A stretch of 64,000 bases of DNA from Vibrio maerlii. Lineage in GTDB: Bacteria > Pseudomonadota > Gammaproteobacteria > Enterobacterales > Vibrionaceae. Below are positions 1 to 7,598 of this stretch, in pieces. The DNA lies in NCBI RefSeq assembly GCF_003415655.1, contig NZ_QRHC01000002.1, forward strand, positions 434,008-498,007, in the 5' to 3' direction. Position 1 is the stretch's first letter. Every line of letters starts with the position of its first letter. The position numbers were made by a program, and so were the translations under genes. A model generated the notes under the pieces. That model was given only the letters and a program-made list of their open reading frames with translations, had not been told where the DNA came from and made no database searches.

Positions 1-164
1 GATAACACCATCCACTCGCGCAGCTTTTCGTTTGCTAAAGCATGTTCATGCGTTGCACATAAACGTGTGACGCCTTCGATATCTGGTTGCTTGGTTTGGC
101 TACATTGAGCTATCGACTCAAGCCATTCCCATGCAAGGCTCGCCGTTTCTACAAATTTATCCAT
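1..164 (-). CDS. Truncated unknown protein (N-terminal 54 residues)
   Basis: An open frame starts at an ATG (complement of 162-164) and runs off the left edge of the window. The peptide begins MDKFVETASLAWEWLESIAQ and is rich in Trp, Glu and Ala; I do not recognise a family from this fragment. It is divergent from the GntR-family gene at 401. Two identical palindromes lie 37 bp upstream of its start codon, so it is probably the gene they control. No function can be assigned without sequence to the left. Confidence 0.6.
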   Translation of the reverse strand, partial: MDKFVETASLAWEWLESIAQCSQTKQPDIEGVTRLCATHEHALANEKLREWMVL

Positions 165-200
165 CGTTAAATCGTTCTATTTCTGACCGTGTTCATTTTA

Positions 201-246
201 ATTTATCATGATAAATACAAAATTAAACTTATTTATCATGATAAAT
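201..246. promoter_or_regulatory. Twin perfect palindromes (operator pair)
   Basis: The 16-bp perfect palindrome ATTTATCATGATAAAT occurs twice, at 201-216 and 231-246. The centres are exactly 30 bp apart (about three helical turns), so two dimers would sit on the same DNA face. The pair lies 37 bp upstream of the leftward gene at 164 and 154 bp upstream of the GntR-family gene at 401. The likely reading is an operator for a dimeric regulator, probably the neighbouring GntR protein; that assignment is inference. Confidence 0.75.
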
Positions 247-400
247 TGACATTTTTGTGAGTATTATTCGATCAATAATCGGATAGTTTCATAACGAATT
301 TGCTTGGGGAAGGAACGCCTTTTTGAGCAGAAAACAGATGACATTCGACGAAATTCCGTCAAAATTCAATGAGTACGGATAATGGTGAGGCAGTAGGTAC

Positions 401-1147
401 GTGGCAAGCAGAGCAAAAGGAAGAAGAACACAGCAATTAGCAGAATCCATTAAGAGCTGGATTGTTGATCAAGCATTACAGCCAGGAGATCGTCTGCCTA
501 ATGAGTTAGAAGTGATGGAAACCTTCGATGCCTCAAAAAGCACCGTGCGTGAAAGTATGCGTATTCTGGAAGCGCAAGGCATACTGACGACTAAGACTGG
601 CCCGAAAGGGGGCGTATTTGTCAGTGAAATGAGCGAGAGTAAAGCGCAGTCACTATTAAGCAACTATCTGTTATTTAAAGACATTTCAATTTCAGATTTG
701 TATCAGATGCGCTTATCTCTTGAGCCAGAGATCGCGGCATCATTGGCCGGAACATTAAGTGAAGAGCAGCTTAAAGCGCTACACCAACAAATCGATAAAT
801 ATCAAAACCCACCAGAAGATGTCTACCAAGAGCGAGAACATCATATCGCTTCGCTTGAATTTCATAACCTACTGGCAGGTTACTCTCAAAACGAGCTGCT
901 CAAGTTTGTGGTTCGATTTACCGCTCAGATGCTGACCGAGCTAACCATTTATCGCAAACTCTATGAACCGGGTAACCACAAGCTATGGCATACCGGCGTT
1001 CAAAGTCAGCGCGATCTAGTGGAAGCGTTACGCTCAGGGGATGCAGTGAAAGCAAAACACATCATGCAGAAACATATGTTTACCGCTCATCAGTTAATGA
1101 TTAAGCAAGAAACCGAAATCGCCAACCGATTTATCGCTGAAAATTAG
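401..1147 (+). CDS. GntR-family regulator, FadR/FCD subgroup
   Basis: This 248-residue protein has an N-terminal winged helix (about residues 8-75; LPNELEVMETFDASKSTVRE and the following wing) and a C-terminal all-helical FCD ligand-binding domain (about 95-235). Members of this subgroup repress catabolic or transport genes for sugar acids and organic acids and are released by a pathway intermediate. The start is a GTG with a GGTGAGG-like ribosome-binding site about 10 bp upstream; an ATG slightly upstream is closed by an in-frame stop. It is divergent from the truncated gene at the left edge, and the 201-246 palindromes lie between them, which suggests local regulation. The ligand is unknown. 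Confidence 0.85.
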   Translation: MASRAKGRRTQQLAESIKSWIVDQALQPGDRLPNELEVMETFDASKSTVRESMRILEAQGILTTKTGPKGGVFVSEMSESKAQSLLSNYLLFKDISISDLYQMRLSLEPEIAASLAGTLSEEQLKALHQQIDKYQNPPEDVYQEREHHIASLEFHNLLAGYSQNELLKFVVRFTAQMLTELTIYRKLYEPGNHKLWHTGVQSQRDLVEALRSGDAVKAKHIMQKHMFTAHQLMIKQETEIANRFIAEN

Positions 1148-1299
1148 TCTATTGATAAGACTCCTTAAAGCTCTACCGATTCGAACACTCAGGTTACCTG
1201 TTTGTCTCGAGTTAAATGCCCTTTGTTAACCCACTTCAGCTAACAAAGTTTTGGACATAGCTTTGTTAGAGTAGATCGGTCAGAACTGGATAAAAGCTT

Positions 1300-2217
1300 T
1301 CAATGACGAGTATGCTCTGTTCGATATTCTGAAGGTGTCATCCCTACTTTGTTTTTGAATAATCTCGAAAAATACTGCGGGTATTCAAAACCTAGGCGGT
1401 AGGCAATAGTCGCTACTGAATCCTTACTAGAGAGTAAGCGATCTTTCGACTTATCAATTAGCGCATAATGAATCCAGTCCTTAGTTGTCTTACCTGTTTC
1501 AGCTTTCAGGGCATCACTTAGGTATCGACTGGTCATATTCATACCCTGAGCAAGCTCTTCTACATCAGGGATTGCGGCTGACTCTTGAGTGACAGTTTCT
1601 AAGCGAGCCTCTAAAAGCGTTGAAAAGCGATCGTATACGGAGGTGTCAGCCTCTTTACGCATCATAAATTGGCGGTGGTAATAGCGATTGGCATACATCA
1701 ATAATGTACCGATTTGAGACAAAATGAGGTCTTTACTAAAGGCATCTAGATTATTGTTATTTTCTGCCTCAAGCGCATCAAACATCGCGGCCATATGTTG
1801 CTCTTCCTTTGGTGAAAGGTGTAGAGCTTCGTTAACCGAATAATTAAAAAATTGATATTGCTTAAGCTCATCGTGCAGCTTGTGACCTCGAATGTAATCG
1901 GGGTGAAAGCAGATTGTGCGAGCTACGGAGTCAATTGCGATACCGCTGGCGGTCAGTTCTTGACCAGGAGCAATAAAAAGCATCGTTCCATTTGAACAAT
2001 CATATTTGGTACGACCGTACATGACCTCACCTGAAGTGATGTGTTTGAATGATATCGCGTAAAAACTGGTGGTGAGTGAAATCATGTCACCACTGAGCAA
2101 TTGATTGTCATCACTGTTTGGATTTAGTTTCATTACATCAACTAAAGGGCGCTCTGGTGGACGAGTACCTAGGACGGCATTGAGTTCTTTAATGGTGTCA
2201 AAATGGAATTTTTTCAT
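1300..2217 (-). CDS. AraC-family transcriptional regulator
   Basis: A 305-residue protein with a typical double helix-turn-helix AraC domain at about residues 210-300, ending in the family signature around IAYRLGFEYPQYFSRLFKNK and the usual MTPSEYR motif. The N-terminal 200 residues resemble a cupin-like sensor domain but show no motif that identifies a ligand. It faces away from the short-chain dehydrogenase at 2509, with a 291-bp shared promoter region, so control of that gene is plausible but not shown. Confidence 0.85.
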   Translation of the reverse strand: MKKFHFDTIKELNAVLGTRPPERPLVDVMKLNPNSDDNQLLSGDMISLTTSFYAISFKHITSGEVMYGRTKYDCSNGTMLFIAPGQELTASGIAIDSVARTICFHPDYIRGHKLHDELKQYQFFNYSVNEALHLSPKEEQHMAAMFDALEAENNNNLDAFSKDLILSQIGTLLMYANRYYHRQFMMRKEADTSVYDRFSTLLEARLETVTQESAAIPDVEELAQGMNMTSRYLSDALKAETGKTTKDWIHYALIDKSKDRLLSSKDSVATIAYRLGFEYPQYFSRLFKNKVGMTPSEYRTEHTRH

Positions 2218-2508
2218 CGCTTAACCTTGCAGAGTGACCTTTAGCTGCATAGACCTCATTCTTAAGCACATTATGGTGTAATTGAACTGAAAAATCAGTG
2301 CACGAATTGTCGCCATGTGTATACAAAACTTCAAATCGGCTCCATTCGTTATTTCGTATACAACTCTTGCAGTTTTGTGCACTGCTACTTTTGACCATAC
2401 CTCCTAAAATTCCTCTATCGATTGCGAAGCGGTCAAATTCAATTGCATCGGCTCTATGTTTTGTTTCGAAACTGTTAATTCATCATAAAGTTTGAGGAGT
2501 GAAGATTC

Positions 2509-3399
2509 ATGTCAAGAAAACCTTGGAGTGCTGACGACATACCCAATCAAAAAGGCAGGGTCTCTGTCGTTACAGGGGCGACCAGCGGTATAGGCAAGGA
2601 AACGGCAAGAGTGCTGGCACAAAAACAATCGACTGTGATACTTGCTGTTAGAAACGTATCAAAAGGCGAGAAGGTTGCAGAGGAAATTCGAGCAGATTAT
2701 TCAGATGCAGATATTTTGGTTATGCCGTTGGATCTTTCCAGTCTTAGTTCAATTCAAGCGTTCAGTTCGCTGTTTTTGGCTAAGTTCAACAGACTTGATT
2801 TGCTGATCAACAACGCAGGAGTAGCGTGCCCTTATGCCAAGACTGGTGATGGATTTGAAATACTGATGGGTACGAATCATTTAGGTCACTTTGCATTGGT
2901 CGGTCATTTGATCCAGACGCTCAAGAAAACACCAGACTCCCGAGTGGTGGTTGTTTCCGCTGGAGCTCATAAGTCCTCGAAAATCGATTTGGATGATCTG
3001 AATTGGGAGAAACGAAAGTACAGCAACTTTACAGCGTACGCAGATAGCAAATTGGCGAATCTCTACTTTGCTTATGAGTTGAAAAGACGGCTTGAATCAG
3101 AAGGTGGTAACCCTACGGTTACAGCCGCTCATCCTGGATGGACGACATCAGAACTTCAGCGGGGCTTTGTGAGATTTTTAAATATATTTTTCGGTCAGAG
3201 CAAAGATATGGGAGCATTACCAACGCTGAGAGCCGCAACAGACGAAAGTGTATCTTCAGGTGATTTTTTCGGCCCGAAAGATTTTTTTGAATTGCACGGC
3301 GCACCTATTAAGGTCGAATCAAGCAAGCGGTCACATGATGCCGACGCTGCGCGAAAGCTTTGGACGCTATCTGAAGCATTAACAGGCATCAAATATTAA
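2509..3399 (+). CDS. Short-chain dehydrogenase/reductase (SDR)
   Basis: A 296-residue classical SDR. The Rossmann cofactor motif TGATSGIG is at residues 22-29, NNAG at 101-104, and the catalytic pair Tyr177 and Lys181 is in YADSK. The overall pattern resembles the retinol-dehydrogenase-like bacterial SDRs, whose bacterial substrates are mostly unknown. A GAGGAG-type ribosome-binding site precedes the ATG. It is divergent from the AraC regulator at 1300-2217 and is followed after 44 bp by a small membrane protein gene. The reaction is an NAD(P)-dependent oxidation or reduction of an undetermined carbonyl or alcohol. Confidence 0.9.
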   Translation: MSRKPWSADDIPNQKGRVSVVTGATSGIGKETARVLAQKQSTVILAVRNVSKGEKVAEEIRADYSDADILVMPLDLSSLSSIQAFSSLFLAKFNRLDLLINNAGVACPYAKTGDGFEILMGTNHLGHFALVGHLIQTLKKTPDSRVVVVSAGAHKSSKIDLDDLNWEKRKYSNFTAYADSKLANLYFAYELKRRLESEGGNPTVTAAHPGWTTSELQRGFVRFLNIFFGQSKDMGALPTLRAATDESVSSGDFFGPKDFFELHGAPIKVESSKRSHDADAARKLWTLSEALTGIKY

Positions 3400-3443
3400 A
3401 CGATGATATATGAGTGTTGTGCTACGCACATTTAAGGGTATTT

Positions 3444-3809
3444 ATGGACAATAAAGTCGTTTTACAGCTGGTGGGTTTTATCATTTTATTACTAGGGGGG
3501 ATACTCAGCTATAACCCTGAGCTAGTGAGTAATAAACCCATCCCTGAGGATACCTTCCAAGCTGTTGAACGAAGAGTTCGGTGGGGGTTTCTAATGGGGG
3601 TAGGTATGCTGCTCATCTTTCATCATCAAATTACCCCATACTTATTTACTGCGGCTGCACTCGGCATGACATTGACCTTGGGAGCTTTGGTTGCACGCGT
3701 AATGGGGATTTTCCTTGATGGCTCCGCAGCACGGCATTGGATGTGGGTTCTTGTTGAGCTCGTAATGGTTATTGGTTTCGGAATTTGGTACGCAAAGCAA
3801 CATACATAA
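3444..3809 (+). CDS. Small four-helix membrane protein (DUF4345-like)
   Basis: A 121-residue integral membrane protein with four predicted hydrophobic segments (roughly residues 5-22, 45-62, 65-92 and 98-117). The pattern, including an RVMGIFLDG segment in the third helix, resembles the DUF4345 family, which has no known function. I place the start at the ATG at 3444, which has an AAGGG ribosome-binding site; a GTG at 3414 in the same frame lacks one. It follows the SDR gene and may be cotranscribed with it. Confidence 0.65.
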   Translation: MDNKVVLQLVGFIILLLGGILSYNPELVSNKPIPEDTFQAVERRVRWGFLMGVGMLLIFHHQITPYLFTAAALGMTLTLGALVARVMGIFLDGSAARHWMWVLVELVMVIGFGIWYAKQHT

Positions 3810-4363
3810 CAAGCTGAGAAGTATGCTTGCCAGCGAATGTCTATAACAATGCAGACGATCATTTCAGGTTAGTAATTCCGTTGTTGTAAGAAAATGGAAG
3901 TTTCTTAGCAACGCCCCTCAGCCTTCAATCATGAGCAAAAGTACTGTGATTCCAGTGGCAGGGTCTTCCTTTGAGTAATTGCGTTAACACCGAATGGGGC
4001 AAACCTTTGCTAGCGATGAACGCCCCTGAGAAGTCTCTGGACAAAAACGTGTTTAGGTTGTCACTTTTTCAAATGTTTTTCGGATTAGCGGAAGTATGGA
4101 AGAAGTAGAGTTACGCTCAGCTCAACGGCTAGTTTACAAAAAATGGATAGTGGTGCCGCCACGCTCCATGACTTGGTTAATTTGTCCGTTGCTGCTTATA
4201 GTTATGTTTGCTTTGCGAGATACCCAAATTTTCCTACCGATGATCGCTTTGTGCCCACAGCGGCCGCTTGACCGCTGCTTTGAAACTTCCATTTTGGGAA
4301 ATTATCGAAATGGTGAATAGCCCCTTAACTTGTAAGGAGCCACATTTGATACACAGGTCTAGA
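3810..4363. other. Intergenic region without a convincing gene
   Basis: 554 bp between convergent genes. It holds a partial copy (3982-4013) of a sequence found downstream of glmS. A 74-codon open frame at 4096-4320 has no family resemblance that I recognise and no good ribosome-binding site, so I do not call it. The region looks like decayed intergenic or inserted DNA. Confidence 0.5.
3982..4013 (+). repeat. Partial third copy of the glmS-downstream repeat
   Basis: The 18-bp string AACACCGAATGGGGCAAA here is identical to part of the sequence at 19876-19893 beside the glmS terminator. Similarity continues weakly on both sides (CGTT upstream, GCTAG downstream), with one single-base gap. A more diverged version is at 5460-5475. 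The hairpin part of the repeat is absent here. Confidence 0.6.
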
Positions 4364-4891
4364 TCAATCGGCAGTTCTATTGGACCACGTCTGAACAGAT
4401 GCCAAGTCATCAGAACAAGCCTCTAAAGTCATAGCTTTCATTTGATTTTCGTCACTTCTCCCCGTGCGCGTTTCTCCTGTTAACGTCAGACAAATTTCAG
4501 GGGCAGCTGCTGGCGCGATTGTACCTTCACCATCAAATACCCAACTCTGTGCTTCTGAGCCATCGCAAGTCGTTAACTCAGGTGATGAGCCTGTTTCGGT
4601 CGACGAGGCTTGCATACAAACATTGAACTCTGGCATATACAAGATGCCTTCTTCGAATCTAGCTGGATCAAATGCCTGATCAACTAAAATTTCACCTAAC
4701 GGGCTATAACATGTATGTGCTTGTATACCATCTGCGGGGTTGGCATCCGCGCCTTTACCTTTCGCAATATCCAGACAATACCCATTTTGGGTGTTATCAA
4801 GCAAATCAGTAACATACACTTCAACGTTATCCGCCATAGCTGTGCTCGAAAGCAACACTGTTAGACCAATAAATTTTGCAACTTTGTACAT
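4364..4891 (-). CDS. Secreted ricin-B-type (beta-trefoil) lectin domain protein
   Basis: I take the start at 4891, preceded by GGGGGA, which gives 175 residues. An in-frame upstream extension to 4948 has no support. Residues 1-19 form a signal peptide (MYKVAKFIGLTVLLSSTAMA) with likely cleavage after AMA. The rest is one beta-trefoil unit set with spaced Cys pairs and QxW-type motifs (QSW, QTW) typical of ricin-B lectin folds, which bind carbohydrates. No catalytic domain is attached, so it is probably an exported carbohydrate-binding or cell-surface protein. It sits among degenerate repeats near an insertion hot spot, so it may be acquired. Confidence 0.7.
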   Translation of the reverse strand: MYKVAKFIGLTVLLSSTAMADNVEVYVTDLLDNTQNGYCLDIAKGKGADANPADGIQAHTCYSPLGEILVDQAFDPARFEEGILYMPEFNVCMQASSTETGSSPELTTCDGSEAQSWVFDGEGTIAPAAAPEICLTLTGETRTGRSDENQMKAMTLEACSDDLASVQTWSNRTAD

Positions 4892-5459
4892 TAGAATTCC
4901 CCCCGTATGATATTTAATCGAATAATAGGTAAAACGATGAGGCAGCACCTTAGGTTATAACTACTCTTTTGGTGTACAAAGCATCTCCAGAAGTTAGATA
5001 AATACGCAATGCGAAGTGTGTATGCGTTTAATTTTCCATTCATCAGCTTTTGGACAATAGCAGCAGTGATTAACATACCCGAGAACCAGATTCTTGCGCA
5101 AACCACTCTAGCAACATAACGCTAAGTGAGAACTGCGTGCTTCCTATCCCATATAATGAGTACGTTTCCTATCACAGAAAGTGTGAACTAGCGCAAAACC
5201 GCAAGTCTGTTCATGCTCTCTCTTGAACTTTTTGACTACTTTTAGTCTCAGAAATAGTTAGTGCTTAAATATTGTAGACCGTTTTGACAACAGCAGCTTT
5301 AGAAATGCTGGAGTGTTTGTAATCACAGTAAAAAGTGCGCAAGCCCTAGACGCTCAGTTTTCGACAAATCTCCATTTGAAAGCCTTGCTGAAGTACTTAG
5401 TGAAACGACTAGTTTTCTATCGGTAAAGACGTGTTTAAGGTTTTGGTGGACTAACGGCC
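4892..5459. other. Intergenic region upstream of the lectin gene
   Basis: About 570 bp with no credible coding frame. It must contain the leftward promoter of the lectin gene, but I cannot place one with confidence. The right end runs into the 128-bp repeat at 5460-5587. Confidence 0.5.
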
Positions 5460-5587
5460 AAACAATTAATGGGGCAAATACGCACTATAGCAAATAACAA
5501 AAAGGCAGCGAGATCGAATCTTCACTGCCTTTTTAAGTTTTATACATCAATTCTCAGTATGAGGCTTGATTGCTCTGCTACAAAAGA
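5460..5587 (+). repeat. Distal copy of the glmS-downstream sequence (copy A)
   Basis: This 128-bp stretch aligns without gaps to 19875-20002, directly downstream of glmS (constant offset 14415). I count 13 mismatches (about 90% identity), and the last 57 bases (5531-5587) are identical. It includes the terminator hairpin. Similarity stops exactly at 5587/5588, where the Tn7-like end begins; the equivalent base, 20002, is 21 bp beyond the glmS stop codon. Confidence 0.9.
5499..5535. terminator. Displaced copy of the glmS terminator hairpin
   Basis: A stem of AAAAAGGCAG and its complement, flanked by A- and T-runs, matches the hairpin at 19914-19949 with a few substitutions. No gene ends at it here, so it is a relic copy. 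Confidence 0.75.
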
Positions 5588-5722
5588 TGTCGGAAGACAA
5601 TAGAGTTTGATCGTAAATGCCGCGTTTTCAATTAGTCCAAACAGAAATTATCGCTAAAGTTTGATCATTTATTCTTCAGCTTCTCTGATAAAAAACGCAA
5701 TATGTGACAATAAAGATTGATC
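5588..5722 (+). mobile_element. Tn7-like transposon left end (remnant)
   Basis: The sequence starts with TGTCGGAA, then GACAATAGAGTTTGATC at offset 8. Tn7 itself starts with TGT and has GACAATAAAG at the same offset. Two further related repeats follow: ATCGCTAAAGTTTGATC at 5650-5666 and GACAATAAAGATTGATC at 5706-5722. The third matches the first at 15 of 17 bases, the second at 12 of 17. Three spaced repeats resemble the TnsB-binding layout of a Tn7 left end. It abuts copy A of the glmS-downstream sequence at the attTn7-equivalent base, with the left end distal to glmS as in canonical Tn7 orientation. No tns gene and no matching right end are visible before 20 kb. Confidence 0.75.
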
Positions 5723-5827
5723 AAAAAAGTACGACGAGCTAGCTAGTTGATTTCTAGACGACAGAATCACGTCATCACACTTTACTGATAACAATGGGAG
5801 CAATCGTACTCTTTGGGCCTTGTTACC

Positions 5828-5842
5828 TGTACAATTTGTACA
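5828..5842. promoter_or_regulatory. 15-bp palindrome upstream of the HAD-rpe pair
   Basis: TGTACAA and TTGTACA flank a single central T, a perfect odd-centred palindrome 28 bp upstream of the ATG at 5871. It is placed where an operator would be expected; the cognate regulator is unknown. Confidence 0.5.
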
Positions 5843-5870
5843 TTAGACGTGACTAAGAAATACGATAAAT

Positions 5871-6476
5871 ATGCTAGAGCCCAATTTAGATAAATACCAA
5901 GCAATTATCTTCGATTTAGACGGAACCTTGGTTAACTCGATGGTTGCTCATGCCGCAGCTTGGGAGCAAACCTGTAATAAATTCAATATCCCTTACGATA
6001 AAGAGTGGCTTGATGAGCTGGGAGGAATGCCCTCTCGCAAAGTGACGCTTGAGATAGTCAAACGCTATAACCTGACCATAGACCCGCTAAACATCACCAA
6101 AGACAAAATTGCTAACTTTGAAGCGATCGAAAATAAAGGTGAGCAGATCCCTGAAATATGCAACCTATTAAAAGAGTATCTGCCCTCAAAAAGCATTGGC
6201 ATTGGTACCGGAGCTCAGTATCGACACGCCAAAGAGATCCTAGATACCACTGATATCCAAAACCATATCGAGGTCTTAGTCACTTCTGACGATGTTGAGA
6301 ACCACAAGCCATACCCAGACACCTTTTTAAAAGTTGCCGAAAAGCTAAATATCGATGCAAAAAACTGTGTAGTTTTTGAAGACACGACAATAGGTAGGCA
6401 AGCGGCTAACAGAGCTGGGATGGACTGCTACCTCGTCAAACAAGGCAAAATTATCAACTTCTACCCTGCTAACTAA
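5871..6476 (+). CDS. HAD-superfamily phosphatase (YqaB/beta-PGM type)
   Basis: A 201-residue HAD subfamily IA hydrolase. Motif I is FDLDGTLVNS (residues 15-24, with the nucleophile and acid Asp pair). A helical cap follows, motif II is near GIGTG, motif III is the Lys in NHKPYPDTF, and motif IV is VVFEDTTIG. The pattern is closest to E. coli YqaB (fructose-1-phosphatase) and beta-phosphoglucomutase relatives. It is 14 bp upstream of rpe, so the two are cotranscribed, probably removing or balancing a sugar phosphate made by the neighbouring diketogulonate operon. The exact substrate cannot be read from the sequence. Confidence 0.8.
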   Translation: MLEPNLDKYQAIIFDLDGTLVNSMVAHAAAWEQTCNKFNIPYDKEWLDELGGMPSRKVTLEIVKRYNLTIDPLNITKDKIANFEAIENKGEQIPEICNLLKEYLPSKSIGIGTGAQYRHAKEILDTTDIQNHIEVLVTSDDVENHKPYPDTFLKVAEKLNIDAKNCVVFEDTTIGRQAANRAGMDCYLVKQGKIINFYPAN

Positions 6477-6490
6477 AATAGAGAATAATA

Positions 6491-7162
6491 ATGAAAGATT
6501 TCCTTATCGCTCCCTCAATCCTGTCTGCTGATCTTGCTCGACTTGGTGAAGATGTGGCTGATGTTATCGCTGCTGGTGCCGATGTCATTCATTTTGACGT
6601 AATGGATAACCACTATGTGCCAAACCTGACTTTTGGCGCACCTATTTGCAAAGCTTTGAGAGATTATGGCATTACTGCTCCAATTGACGTGCATCTAATG
6701 GCAAAACCGGTTGATCAACTGGTATCAGATTTTGCCGATGCCGGAGCTAGCATGATTACATTTCATGTCGAGGCTTCAGAGCATATTGACCGAACACTAC
6801 AACTAATCAAAGAAAAGGGATGTAAAGCGGGTGTCGTACTTAACCCTGCTACACCTCTTAACTACCTCGACCATATCATGGATAAGCTAGACCTTATTCT
6901 TGTGATGTCAGTCAATCCAGGCTTTGGCGGACAGTCTTTCATCCCTGCAACCTTAGATAAACTGCGTTCAATTCGAGAGTTAATCGATGCTTCAGGTCGC
7001 GAGATTCGCCTAGAGGTCGATGGCGGTGTAAAAATCAATAACATTAAAGAGATCGCTGAAGCCGGTGCGGATATGTTTGTTGCCGGCTCGGCTATTTTCG
7101 ACAGTGAAGATTACCAAGCAACTATTAATGCGATGCGTGCAGAGTTAGCAAAAATAGGCTAG
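6491..7162 (+). CDS. rpe: Ribulose-phosphate 3-epimerase
   Basis: A 223-residue TIM-barrel protein of normal Rpe length. Visible motifs are [12 protein letters not shown] at the N-terminus, [16 protein letters not shown] with metal-binding His and Asp, [15 protein letters not shown] and EVDGGV with the second catalytic Asp. It interconverts D-ribulose-5-P and D-xylulose-5-P. D-xylulose-5-P is the end product of the yia/ula-type operon on the opposite strand, so this is likely an accessory copy feeding the pentose phosphate pathway; vibrios usually have a housekeeping rpe elsewhere. It ends before a strong hairpin terminator. Confidence 0.93.
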   Translation: MKDFLIAPSILSADLARLGEDVADVIAAGADVIHFDVMDNHYVPNLTFGAPICKALRDYGITAPIDVHLMAKPVDQLVSDFADAGASMITFHVEASEHIDRTLQLIKEKGCKAGVVLNPATPLNYLDHIMDKLDLILVMSVNPGFGGQSFIPATLDKLRSIRELIDASGREIRLEVDGGVKINNIKEIAEAGADMFVAGSAIFDSEDYQATINAMRAELAKIG

Positions 7163-7183
7163 AACTGCCTTTAACCCATTAGC

Positions 7184-7219
7184 AAAGGCTCAGCATTTAG
7201 TTTTAGTGCTGAGCCTTTT
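7184..7219 (+). terminator. Rho-independent terminator after rpe
   Basis: A 12-bp stem (AAAGGCTCAGCA pairing with 7207-7218) is followed by TTTTC, 22 bp after the rpe stop codon. Confidence 0.85.
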
Positions 7220-7296
7220 CTTATCCTGTAACAAGCTGATATTTAACAAATTACGTATCAAAGAAAGAAAATTGCGTAATAAAACTACAGATTTCA

Positions 7297-7325
7297 TTGA
7301 CAGACATCACACTTAGGCGCAAAAT
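7297..7325 (+). promoter_or_regulatory. Candidate sigma-70 promoter for the 7361 small gene
   Basis: TTGACA at 7297-7302, a 17-bp spacer, then CAAAAT at 7320-7325 (4 of 6 to consensus). It is followed after 35 bp by the ATG of the small membrane protein gene. Confidence 0.45.
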
Positions 7326-7360
7326 TAGCCACATATCACACACTAAGATGAGAAATAGAT

Positions 7361-7498
7361 ATGAACGCTACAGTAATGACGGATAAAAACAACGAAACTC
7401 TAGTTAAACCTTCTCTTCTAGACGAGATGCAATTCTTCGCTAAGCTGACTCTTGCAATGTCTGCAATTGTAATACTAGTTGCCTCTGCTTGGTTCTAA
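7361..7498 (+). CDS. 45-residue small membrane protein
   Basis: An ATG at 7361 opens 45 codons: a polar N-terminal half (residues 1-25) and a single hydrophobic segment, about residues 27-45, ending in SAWF. A promoter-like sequence lies at a suitable distance upstream, and the ribosome-binding site is a weak AGATGAG. Codons use common Vibrio choices, and the layout (soluble N-terminus, one helix, very short tail) is typical of small regulatory or stabilising membrane proteins. It sits between the rpe terminator and the MFS gene on the opposite strand. I know of no assigned function; it is called on composition and context only. Confidence 0.5.
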   Translation: MNATVMTDKNNETLVKPSLLDEMQFFAKLTLAMSAIVILVASAWF

Positions 7499-7598
7499 TC
7501 ATATAGATTAAAGCTACTAGAAAGTGTGTAGAGAGGTGGTTTTACGCCTCTTATACATACATCCACTCAGTAATTTACCTTTCAAACTTACCATCGAT

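Noticed and set aside
2298..2495. 65-codon open frame between the AraC and SDR genes
   Set aside because: It lies in the divergent promoter region, has low-complexity hydrophobic content and no ribosome-binding site.
3982..4013. Integron attC-like recombination site
   Set aside because: GTTAAC and GGGGC elements are present, but no paired simple sites or long imperfect hairpin of attC type could be drawn.
4096..4320. 74-codon open frame in the intergenic region left of the lectin gene
   Set aside because: No recognisable family, no good ribosome-binding site, odd residue mix, and it lies in apparently decayed DNA.
5588..5722. The three TTTGATC-type repeats as RctB iterons
   Set aside because: They lack the GCTTTCG half of the iteron, share GACAATA-like 5' parts instead, and the first starts exactly 8 bp from a TGT terminus at an attTn7 position.
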